The notes under the pieces: generated by a model
What the model was told of the DNA's origin: nothing
Database searches by the model: none
What the model saw: only the letters and a program-made list of their open reading frames with translations
Assembly (NCBI GenBank): GCA_964510785.1
Contig: CAZECM010000091.1
Location: forward strand, 1-12,393
Length of the DNA stretch: 12,393 bases
Reading direction: 5' to 3'
Source of the DNA: JAAYZM01 sp964510785
Lineage (GTDB): Bacteria; Actinomycetota; Actinomycetes; Actinomycetales; Cellulomonadaceae
Translations under genes and position numbers: made by a program
Shown here: positions 6,582-12,393 of the stretch, one piece after another
Numbering within the stretch: the first letter of the stretch is position 1
Layout: every line of letters begins with the position of its first letter

Positions 6582-9203
6582 ATGCGGCTGATCGGCCGTG
6601 AGGCAGAGCTCGACGATCTCACGCAGCGCTGCACCACGCACCGGCTCGTCACGGTCGTGGGGCCCGGTGGCGTCGGGAAGACCGCCCTCGCCCACGCCGC
6701 AGCGGCCCAGCTCTCCGGTCGGTTCCCGCACGGGTCGCACGTGGTCGACCTCTCGGCGGTCAGCGAGCCCGGTCGTGTCGCGGCGGAGCTCGCGGCCCAG
6801 CTCGGCTTCGCGACCGTCGACGCACTCCTGAGCTCGCCCGTGGACCTGCCCGTGCTGCTCGTGGTGGACAGCTGCGAGCACGTGCTGGACGCCGCGGCGG
6901 AGGCCGTCGCGGCGCTGCTCGCCTCGTGCGACGCACCGACCGTGCTCGCCACGAGTCGCTCGCCCCTCGACCTGCCGGGCGAGTCCGTCCTCGTGCTCGG
7001 ACCTCTCGCGGTCGCTCGCGATGCCGGGGAGCCCTCGGCGGCCACCGACCTCTTCCTCGCCCGGGCGCGCGACGCGGGCGCGGCGCTCGCCCCCGAGGAC
7101 CGACCCGGTATCGACCTGCTGTGCCGCGCGCTCGACGGGTTGCCGCTCGCCATCGAGATCGCTGCGGCGCGGGCACGCCTGCTCGGTCCGGCGGAGCTGC
7201 TGCGCACCCTCGACGTGGACTCCCTGCTGCGCCCCCGGTTCCGCGGCGCCGAGCGACACCGGAGCGTGCGGGCGGCGATCGAGTGGTCCTACCGGCTGCT
7301 CGACGCGAGGGAGCGCGAGCTCTTCGACCGGCTCGGGGTGATCTCCGGGGAGTTCCTGCCCGAGGGGGCCGACGCCGTGTCGGCACCGGGCGAGCCGGTC
7401 CTCGAGCAGGTGGAGGCCCTCGTCGCGGCGTCCTTGCTCGTCACGGAGCGTCGGTCCGGGGTCACGTGGTTGCGCCAGCTCGACACGGTGCGCGCCTTCG
7501 CCGGGGCGAGGCTGCGGGAGTCGGGGCGGTGGGAGAGCACGTGGGAGCGGTTCGTCGACCATGTCGTCACGCGGGTGCGTCCGGGTGCGGGCGAGCCGGC
7601 CGTGGGCCGCTGGGAGACGGCGGCGCTGAGCCGGCTCGTCGAACGCCACGCGCGGGTGCTGGAGACGTTGCGCTGGGCCGCCGAGCACGACGAGGACCCG
7701 AGGCGGCCGCTCGTGCTGCAGGGCGCCCTGTGGCAGACGCTGCATCTCGGCCGCCTCGACGACGCGCACGCGGTGTGCGAGCAGGTCCTGGCACGCTGGG
7801 GTGCCGAGCGGACGCCCGCGTGGGCGGACGCGGCCGTCACGGCGGCCGCGTGCCGGTTCCTCGTCGGGGACCCGCAGGGTGCTGCCGAGCTCGCGACCGA
7901 GGTCCTCGAGAATGGGGGTTCCTCGCCGCTCGGGACCATCGCGCTGCACTGCGTGCTCGGCCAGTGCGCGTCCCTCGAGGGCCACTTCGACGCGGCGCGT
8001 GCGCACTTCGCCGCGGGGGCCGACGCCGCGGGGACGGGCACGCTCGGCGTCGAGATGCGGGCCTTCGCCGCGGCCGTGGCCGTCGGGGAGGGGCGGTTCG
8101 AGGAAGCCCTCGCCGAGCTCGACGAAGCGCGCCGGGACGCGAACCCCGCGGCGGATCGCCTCACCGTGTGGATCGACACGCTCGCCGGGCACGCCCTGCT
8201 CGGGCTCGACCACGGGCTGGCGTTCGACCGTGCCAGGACGACCCTCCTCGCCGCGCAGGCCGCGGACTTCCCCGCGTGCGAGGTCGCCAACCTGCACACC
8301 ATGGCGGTGGTTGCGCTCGGACGGCAGCGCGAGGCGGAGGCGGCCGGCTGGTGCGTCGACGCGCTCGAACGGCTCGCGCTGCGCGGCGCCGTCTCGGAGA
8401 CCCGCCCGGTCCTTCGCCTCGCCGCGGGCATCCTCGAGCACCGGGGCCACCCCGGGTGGCGGGACCTGGGTGCGACGGTGGCCGCGATGCCGAGCTCGAG
8501 CCTGCTCGACCTTCCCGGCGCTGCGGCGGGGCCGACGGCGGACATCGGGGCGGATCCTGCCCCCGGGGCGCGGGTCCTGGCCCGCGGTGCGGCGATCCAG
8601 CTCGCCCGGCGCTCCCTCGGTGCCGTCCCGGTGCCGGACGGGTCGCCGTCACCGCCCCACCCGGCGCGCCTCGTCCGCACGGGCGAGGGCTGGGAGGCGA
8701 GCTTCGCGGGGCGCACGGTCGTGCTCAGGGCCTCGAAGGGGCTCGACGACCTCGCACTGCTCCTCGTGCGGCAAGGCGAGGAGGTGCCGAGCATCGAGCT
8801 CGTCGGTGCGGGTGTCGAGCAGCCGGACACGGGCGAGGTGATCGACGCCCGGGCGCGGGCGGCGTACGAGCAGCGCATCAGGGACCTGCACGAGACGCTC
8901 GAGGATGCGCGCGACGCGCACGACCTGGGAAGAGTCGAGGCCGCGCGGGTCGAGCTCGATGCCCTCGTCGATCACCTGAGCGCCGCCGTCGGGCTGCGGG
9001 GGACGAGGCGCGCCGGGGGGAACGCCGAGCGGGCGCGGTCCACCGTGACGCAGCGGTTGCGCGCGACGGTGCGGCGCCTCGCCGTCGTCCACCCCGAGCT
9101 CGGCCGTCACCTGGAGGTCTCCCTCGTCACGGGTTCGTACTGCTGCTACCGGCCCGAGCGGCCCGTGGCATGGGTCGTGGACGTCGGCAGGCACGTGGTG
9201 TGA
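6582..9203 (+). CDS. AfsR/LuxR-type STAND ATPase with helical repeats and regulator-type C-terminal domain
   Basis: About 873 residues. The N-terminus is an NB-ARC-like ATPase: MRLIGREAEL, Walker A GPGGVGKT (27-34), Walker B VLLVVDSCEH (91-100, usual form LLVLDNCEH), VLATSRSPL (sensor region), and CRALDGLPLAIEIAAAR (181-197). The winged-helix part RHRSVRAAIEWSYRLLDARERELFDRL follows (226-251). Residues about 330-650 are Ala/Leu/Glu-rich helices resembling TPR-type repeats. From about 695 comes a domain seen at the C-terminus of related actinobacterial regulators: GWEASFAGRTVVLRASKGLDDLALLL, DARARAAYEQRIRDL, NAERARSTVTQRLRATVRRL and TGSYCCYRPERP. Neither a C-terminal LuxR HTH nor an N-terminal SARP domain is present, so how it acts on transcription is unknown. 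ATG 6582 is chosen: GGAGG lies 9 bases upstream and GREAEL then starts the protein. ATG 6537 is an in-frame alternative. It is divergent from the methyltransferase gene, with the palindrome between them, and is followed by tetR after 58 bp. Confidence 0.82.
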   Translation: MRLIGREAELDDLTQRCTTHRLVTVVGPGGVGKTALAHAAAAQLSGRFPHGSHVVDLSAVSEPGRVAAELAAQLGFATVDALLSSPVDLPVLLVVDSCEHVLDAAAEAVAALLASCDAPTVLATSRSPLDLPGESVLVLGPLAVARDAGEPSAATDLFLARARDAGAALAPEDRPGIDLLCRALDGLPLAIEIAAARARLLGPAELLRTLDVDSLLRPRFRGAERHRSVRAAIEWSYRLLDARERELFDRLGVISGEFLPEGADAVSAPGEPVLEQVEALVAASLLVTERRSGVTWLRQLDTVRAFAGARLRESGRWESTWERFVDHVVTRVRPGAGEPAVGRWETAALSRLVERHARVLETLRWAAEHDEDPRRPLVLQGALWQTLHLGRLDDAHAVCEQVLARWGAERTPAWADAAVTAAACRFLVGDPQGAAELATEVLENGGSSPLGTIALHCVLGQCASLEGHFDAARAHFAAGADAAGTGTLGVEMRAFAAAVAVGEGRFEEALAELDEARRDANPAADRLTVWIDTLAGHALLGLDHGLAFDRARTTLLAAQAADFPACEVANLHTMAVVALGRQREAEAAGWCVDALERLALRGAVSETRPVLRLAAGILEHRGHPGWRDLGATVAAMPSSSLLDLPGAAAGPTADIGADPAPGARVLARGAAIQLARRSLGAVPVPDGSPSPPHPARLVRTGEGWEASFAGRTVVLRASKGLDDLALLLVRQGEEVPSIELVGAGVEQPDTGEVIDARARAAYEQRIRDLHETLEDARDAHDLGRVEAARVELDALVDHLSAAVGLRGTRRAGGNAERARSTVTQRLRATVRRLAVVHPELGRHLEVSLVTGSYCCYRPERPVAWVVDVGRHVV

Positions 9204-9212
9204 CGAGCGTCA

Positions 9213-9249
9213 TGCATCCTGCACTGGGTGCAAAGATGCAGCGGGTGTA
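9213..9249. promoter_or_regulatory. nested and tandem TGCA dyads, candidate TetR operators
   Basis: TGCACTGGGTGCA (9220-9232, 5-3-5 inverted repeat) is enclosed by TGCATC (9213-9218) and GATGCA (9235-9240), a second 6-bp inverted pair. A degenerate copy, TGCAGCGGGTGTA, follows at 9237-9249 and matches the first at 10 of 13 positions, exactly 17 bases downstream. The array fills most of the 58-bp gap before tetR and runs into the likely -10 box. This is the arrangement expected for autorepression by the TetR protein, with the exporter downstream under the same control. Binding by this TetR is inferred. Confidence 0.6.
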
Positions 9250-9253
9250 ATAT
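9248..9253 (+). promoter_or_regulatory. -10 box of tetR, probably leaderless
   Basis: TAATAT ends 8 bases before the GTG at 9262, with no Shine-Dalgarno in between. Transcription would start at or next to the start codon. The box overlaps the end of the downstream TGCA-type repeat, so a bound repressor would cover it. No convincing -35 is seen. Confidence 0.5.
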
Positions 9254-9261
9254 TTCATCTC

Positions 9262-9909
9262 GTGCAAGAACTTCTGGAGGCCGAGACCGGGACCGCCGGG
9301 CTGCGCGAGCGCAAGAAGGCCGCCCGCCGGGCCGAGCTGATCGATGCCGCGCACCGGCTCGTGCTCGACCGCGGCTACGAGCGCGTGACTGTCGACGACA
9401 TCGCCGCGGCGGCGGGGGTGTCGACCCGCACGTTCTTCAACTACTTCGAGACGAAGGACGACGCGATCCTCGTGTTCGACCCGTGGCCCACCGACGAGGG
9501 GGCCTCCGAGGTCTTCGCGAGCGGCGGGCCCACGGGGGACGACGCGACGGACGTGGCCGCACTCCTCGACTCGGTGCTCGGCTACTGGGAGCACAACACG
9601 AGCCGGATCGCGACGGCCATGCGGCTCGCCGCGACCAACCCGCAGCTGCATGCCAAGCACATGGCGATGGGCGAGCAGTACCGCGGTGCGCTCGTCGGCC
9701 TCTTCGCCCGACGCGCGGGCCGCACCGAGCCGGAGTCCGTCGACACGCTCGGAGCGATCGCCATCGTGTGCTTGCTTCGCGGCGCGTCCCACCTCTGGGA
9801 GTGCGCCGGGGACGGCTCGCGACTGACCGAGCACCTGCCGGCGGTCCGCGCGCGGATCCGTGAGCTGCTCAGCGAGCCACGACCCAGCCCCGACGCGTCC
9901 CAGCCCTGA
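9262..9909 (+). CDS. TetR/AcrR family transcriptional regulator
   Basis: A 215-residue protein starting at GTG 9262. After a short acidic lead and a basic stretch (LRERKKAARRAEL) comes the TetR DNA-binding domain: AELIDAAHRLVLDRGYERVTVDDIAAAAGVSTRTFFNYFETKDDAIL in overview, with the helix-turn-helix at about 44-63 and the family signature TRTFFNYFETKDDA. The rest is an Ala-rich helical ligand-binding and dimer domain with no recognisable ligand specificity. It probably represses itself and the exporter 119 bases downstream, as usual for TetR/DHA2 pairs, with the ligand being an exported compound. There is no Shine-Dalgarno; the -10 box spacing points to a leaderless transcript. The last codons and the stop lie inside a 16-bp tandem repeat, so the C-terminal tail (PRPSPDASQP) depends on repeat copy number. 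Confidence 0.92.
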   Translation: MQELLEAETGTAGLRERKKAARRAELIDAAHRLVLDRGYERVTVDDIAAAAGVSTRTFFNYFETKDDAILVFDPWPTDEGASEVFASGGPTGDDATDVAALLDSVLGYWEHNTSRIATAMRLAATNPQLHAKHMAMGEQYRGALVGLFARRAGRTEPESVDTLGAIAIVCLLRGASHLWECAGDGSRLTEHLPAVRARIRELLSEPRPSPDASQP

Positions 9910-9939
9910 CGCGACCCAGCCGTGACGCGACCCAGCCCT
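9876..9939 (+). repeat. four-copy 16-bp tandem repeat across the tetR stop codon
   Basis: Units start at 9876, 9892, 9908 and 9924. Copies 2-4 read GACGCGTCCCAGCCCT, GACGCGACCCAGCCGT and GACGCGACCCAGCCCT; the first (GCCACGACCCAGCCCC) is more degenerate, matching the last at 13 of 16 positions. Because 16 is not a multiple of 3, gain or loss of a copy upstream of the stop would change the TetR C-terminus and the tetR-exporter spacing. It may be a slippage-prone tract or a transcript element. Confidence 0.75.
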
Positions 9940-9943
9940 CGCC

Positions 9944-9961
9944 GCGACGCCTCCGCGTCGC
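9944..9961 (+). other. GC-rich stem-loop between tetR and the exporter gene
   Basis: GCGACGC CTCC GCGTCGC forms a perfect 7-bp stem with a 4-base loop. No T-run follows, so it is not a classic intrinsic terminator. It could lower read-through from tetR, stabilise the mRNA ends, or be a protein site. It starts 5 bases after the tandem repeat and ends 67 bases before the exporter start. Confidence 0.45.
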
Positions 9962-10028
9962 ACACCAACGGCACCATCACCCCGAAAGTCCGCCTCTCGC
10001 GGCGCGCACCTCACCTCTTGGAGTTCCC

Positions 10029-11618
10029 GTGGCCACCCCCACCCTTCCCGTCGACAAGCCTCCCGTCGTCCTGACCCAGCGCGCGGTCTGGGCCATCTTC
10101 GGCGCCCTGCTCGCGGGCATGTTCATGTCCTCGCTCGACCAGTCCATCCTCGGTACCGCCATGCCCACGATCGTGGGCGAGCTCAACGGCGTCGAGCACC
10201 AGGGCTGGCTCATGACCGCCTACATCCTCGCGATCGCCATCGTCATGCCGATCTACGGCAAGGCGGGCGACGTGTGGGGGCGGCGCTACCCGTTCCTCAT
10301 CGCGATCGGCCTGTTCACGCTCGCGAGCGTCGGCGGGGCGCTCGCGAGCTCGTTCCCCATGCTCGTGACGTGGCGCGCGATCCAGGGCCTCGGCGGCGGC
10401 GGGCTCATCATCCTGTCCCAGGCGATCATCGCCGACGTCGTCTCCGCCAAGGACCGTGGCAAGTACATGGGTCCCATGGGCGCCGTCTTCGGGCTGTCCG
10501 CCGTCGTCGGCCCCCTCCTCGGCGGCTGGTTCACGGAGTCCCTCACGTGGCGCTGGGCGTTCTGGATCAACCTCCCGATCGGTGCGGCCGCCTTCGCCGT
10601 GGCGTGGTTCACCCTCAAGCTCCCCAGCCACCGTTCCACCAAGCGCATCGACTTCGCCGGCACGTTCCTGATGATCATCGCGACCTCGGGCCTCGTGCTC
10701 GCTACCTCGTGGCAGAGCTGGTCCGGTCACCGCGACTACGACTGGTCCCACCCGGGTCTCATCGGTCTCGTCGTCATGACGCTCGTGGCGGCCGTGGCCT
10801 TCGTCTTCGTCGAACGGCGCGCCGAGGAGCCCCTCCTGCCGCTCCACCTGTTCCGCAACCCCACGTTCGCGATCGCCACGAGCGTCGGCCTCGTCATCGG
10901 CATGGGGATGTTCGCGGCGCTGACGTTCCTGCCCACCTTCCTGCAGATGTCGACGGGTGCGGGCGTCACCGAGTCCGGCTGGCTCCTGCTGCCGATGATG
11001 GCGGGCATGATGCTCACCGCGATCGGTTCGGGACTGCTCATCTCCCGCACGGGCCGGTACAAGGTCTTCCCCGTGACGGGCATGGCCGTCGTCGTCGTCG
11101 GCCTCGTCGCCCTGACCCGGCTCACGGGCGACATCTCGATGGTCCTGTTCGGCGCCATGATCTTCGTGCTCGGCGCGGGCCTCGGCCTCGTCATGCAGAC
11201 GATCGTGCTCGCGGTGCAGAACGCCGTGGACCCGCACGAGATCGGCACGGCGACGAGCGCCAACAACTTCTTCCGCGAGATCGGGGCCGCCGTCGGCGTC
11301 GCGCTGTTCTCCACGATCTTCACGACGCGGCTCACCGAACGCCTCGAGCCGCTGTTCGCGGGGGTGCCCGCAGGCGACGCCGGGGCGAGCTCGCTGACCC
11401 CGGGCATCGTGGCGGCCCTGCCCGAGCCGCTCAAGACCGGTGTCATCGACGCGTTCGCTGACGCCCTGGCGCCGGCCTTCTGGTACCTCGTGCCGATCGT
11501 CCTCGTCGGATTCGTGCTGACGCTCTTCCTGCGGGAGGTCAAGCTCTCCACGGAGGCCGGGATGGTCGCGCGCGGCGAGGCCGTGATGGCCGACGCCGAG
11601 ACCAGCACGCCCGGGTAA
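10029..11618 (+). CDS. MFS transporter, DHA2 family (14-TM, EmrB/QacA type drug-proton antiporter)
   Basis: A 529-residue inner-membrane exporter, expected to expel drugs or other small amphiphiles in exchange for protons. The start is GTG 10029 with GGAG (10020-10023) 5 bases upstream. Motifs are the TM1 signature SSLDQSILGTAMPTI (34-48, a variant of LDxTIVNVALP with Asp37), motif A GKAGDVWGRR (77-86) after TM2, and RAIQGLGGGGLIILSQAIIADV (motif B region). Motif C follows as GLSAVVGPLLGGW, then WRWAFWINLP before TM6. The linker EEPLLPLHLFRNPTFAIA and a second half with the extra TM pair are typical of DHA2. The C-terminal tail (about 30 residues) is cytoplasmic. It lies 119 bases after tetR in the same direction and is probably regulated by it; no copy of the TGCA dyad is seen directly upstream, which suggests shared transcription. 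Substrates cannot be read from the sequence. Confidence 0.93.
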   Translation: MATPTLPVDKPPVVLTQRAVWAIFGALLAGMFMSSLDQSILGTAMPTIVGELNGVEHQGWLMTAYILAIAIVMPIYGKAGDVWGRRYPFLIAIGLFTLASVGGALASSFPMLVTWRAIQGLGGGGLIILSQAIIADVVSAKDRGKYMGPMGAVFGLSAVVGPLLGGWFTESLTWRWAFWINLPIGAAAFAVAWFTLKLPSHRSTKRIDFAGTFLMIIATSGLVLATSWQSWSGHRDYDWSHPGLIGLVVMTLVAAVAFVFVERRAEEPLLPLHLFRNPTFAIATSVGLVIGMGMFAALTFLPTFLQMSTGAGVTESGWLLLPMMAGMMLTAIGSGLLISRTGRYKVFPVTGMAVVVVGLVALTRLTGDISMVLFGAMIFVLGAGLGLVMQTIVLAVQNAVDPHEIGTATSANNFFREIGAAVGVALFSTIFTTRLTERLEPLFAGVPAGDAGASSLTPGIVAALPEPLKTGVIDAFADALAPAFWYLVPIVLVGFVLTLFLREVKLSTEAGMVARGEAVMADAETSTPG

Positions 11619-11621
11619 CCT
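11616..11621 (+). promoter_or_regulatory. -10 box of the DUF4233 gene inside the exporter stop codon
   Basis: TAACCT fits the actinobacterial TAnnnT -10 pattern and ends 6 bases before GTG 11628, the spacing of leaderless genes. Its first three bases are the exporter's TAA stop. No Shine-Dalgarno is present, so a separate leaderless transcript is likely. Confidence 0.5.
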
Positions 11622-11627
11622 GGCGCG

Positions 11628-12053
11628 GTGTCCACCGAGTCCAGCCCGTCCGCCGACGACGAGCTGCGCGAGCCGCCACGTCGCAAGGCTCCGGCGAAGC
11701 GCCAGTTCGCGTCGACCACCCTGCTGCTCGAGGCCTTCCTCGTGCTGTTCGCGACGCTCGTCGCCTACGGGCTGCGCGTCGCGGACCCCGTGACGGTGTG
11801 GGTCTCGGGCGGTGTGCTCATCGTGGTGCTCGTGGTGCTCTCACGGCTCGTGGGACAGCCCGGTGGCTACGTCGCGGGGAGCGTCGTGCAGCTCGTCGTC
11901 CTCGCGGGGGCGTTCGTGATCCCGCAGATGCTCGTCATCGGGATCGTGTTCCTCGCGATGTGGGTCACGTCGCTGCGGCTCGGCGGGCGGATCGACCGGG
12001 AGCGCGCGGAGTGGGACGTCGCGCACGGCGTCGCCCCGGACCCTCGCGCCTGA
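11628..12053 (+). CDS. DUF4233 family four-helix membrane protein
   Basis: A 141-residue protein with a hydrophilic N-terminus (about 28 residues, basic RRKAPAKR before the membrane). Four predicted transmembrane segments lie near residues 31-50, 55-73, 80-98 and 100-117, followed by a charged cytoplasmic tail (GGRIDRERAEWDVAHG). Glu35 lies within the first segment. Small membrane proteins of this kind are regularly found between folC and ndk in actinobacteria; the function is unknown. Here six genes separate it from folC, but ndk still follows 44 bases later. The GTG start 11628 is supported by the -10 box spacing. An uncharacterised role linked to folate or nucleotide metabolism would be only a guess from position. 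Confidence 0.85.
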   Translation: MSTESSPSADDELREPPRRKAPAKRQFASTTLLLEAFLVLFATLVAYGLRVADPVTVWVSGGVLIVVLVVLSRLVGQPGGYVAGSVVQLVVLAGAFVIPQMLVIGIVFLAMWVTSLRLGGRIDRERAEWDVAHGVAPDPRA

Positions 12054-12083
12054 ACCGTCGCGCCGCTGCGCAGGTCGGACTAG

Positions 12084-12089
12084 TAGTCT
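12084..12089 (+). promoter_or_regulatory. -10 box of ndk
   Basis: TAGTCT fits TAnnnT and ends 8 bases before ATG 12098. No Shine-Dalgarno lies between them, so ndk is probably transcribed on its own with a leaderless or near-leaderless message. No clear -35 is seen. Confidence 0.45.
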
Positions 12090-12097
12090 GCCGAGTC

Positions 12098-12393
12098 ATG
12101 TCGACCGAACGCACCCTCGTCCTCGTCAAGCCCGACGGCGTCTCCCGCGGACTGAGCGGAGAGATCCTGCGCCGCATCGAGGCCAAGGGCTACCGCCTCG
12201 TGGCCATCGACCTGCGCACGCCCGACCAGACGCTCCTCGCGGCGCACTATGCGGAGCACGAGGGCAAGCCGTTCTACGCACCTCTCGTGGAGTTCATGAG
12301 TTCCGGCCCCGTGCTCGCGCTCGTCGTCGAAGGGCACCGCGTCATCGAGGGCTTCCGCCGTCGTCGGGTCCGTCGTCCCCGCGAGCGCGCGGA
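12098..12393 (+). CDS. ndk: nucleoside diphosphate kinase, 5' part; tail frame doubtful
   Basis: The gene starts at ATG 12098 and runs off the window. NDK moves the gamma phosphate of ATP to nucleoside diphosphates through a phosphohistidine. The N-terminus is classic: ERTLVLVKPDGVSRGLSGEILRRIEAKGYRLVAIDLR, with Lys11 in KPDGV, then AAHYAEHEGKPFYAPLVEFMSSGPVLALVVEGHRVIEGFR. After about residue 87 the frame turns to an arginine run (RRRRVRRPRERA), where the family has a GxTDPxxAAPGTIRGD region. The +1 frame there reads VVGSVVPASAR, close to the expected spacing of Gly, Pro and Ala. This suggests a small indel plus base errors, or a true frameshift, in the last ~45 bases. The active-site histidine (family position near 115-120) lies outside the window. 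Identity is secure; whether the gene is intact cannot be told. Confidence 0.9.
   Translation, partial: MSTERTLVLVKPDGVSRGLSGEILRRIEAKGYRLVAIDLRTPDQTLLAAHYAEHEGKPFYAPLVEFMSSGPVLALVVEGHRVIEGFRRRRVRRPRERA

Noticed and set aside
5958..8450. Long minus-strand open frame opposite the ATPase gene
   Set aside because: Composition is an Arg/Gly/Pro-rich shadow with no domain, and it overlaps well-supported genes on both sides of the divergent region.
10011..11237. Minus-strand open frame of about 408 codons opposite the exporter
   Set aside because: Extremely His/Asp/Glu/Arg-rich, the expected mirror of transmembrane codons; no motif or ribosome site.
1..12393. CRISPR arrays, tRNA/rRNA genes, insertion sequences, phage genes, toxin-antitoxin pairs
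   Set aside because: No regularly spaced direct repeats, cloverleaf, transposase or small paired genes were found on reading both strands.

Overview
The window looks like chromosomal DNA from a high-GC actinobacterium, most likely Micrococcales. The evidence is very GC-rich third codon positions, frequent GTG starts, apparent leaderless genes, and the conserved order ileS - folC - DUF4233 - ndk that many actinobacteria share. A family such as Cellulomonadaceae or Promicromonosporaceae is a guess. No rRNA, tRNA, CRISPR array, insertion sequence or phage gene was seen.

Layout. (1) 1-1491: the 3' part of ileS, with a KASKS class-I signature. (2) 1498-2589, minus strand: a secreted, glycine-rich, cysteine-containing right-handed beta-helix protein, tail to tail with ileS and head to head with folC. 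(3) 2638-3999: folC. (4) 4105-5465: dhaL and dhaM, overlapping by ATGA. They are the ADP-binding and phosphotransfer subunits of a PTS-type dihydroxyacetone kinase, with no dhaK beside them. (5) 5494-6444, minus strand: a homocysteine S-methyltransferase family enzyme. Its 137-bp divergent upstream region holds a perfect 17-bp palindrome. (6) 6582-9203: a large AfsR/LuxR-type P-loop ATPase with helical repeats and a family-specific C-terminal domain, but no recognisable standard DNA-binding domain. (7) 9262-11618: a TetR repressor followed by a 14-TM DHA2-type exporter. TGCA-rich operator-like dyads lie before the repressor, and a 16-bp tandem repeat runs across its stop codon. (8) 11628-end: the DUF4233 membrane protein and the 5' part of ndk, whose reading frame departs from the family in the last ~45 bases.

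How it fits together. The ileS/folC/DUF4233/ndk backbone is housekeeping (translation, folate, nucleotides). The beta-helix gene and the block dhaL-dhaM-methyltransferase-ATPase-tetR-exporter appear to be lineage-specific insertions into it, forming three units: triose/PTS metabolism, a methionine-type methyltransferase divergent from a regulator, and a self-regulated efflux pair. The window shows no clear new multi-gene system. The least explained parts are the orphan dhaL-dhaM pair, the ATPase without an obvious output domain next to a strong palindrome, and the repeat across the tetR stop codon.
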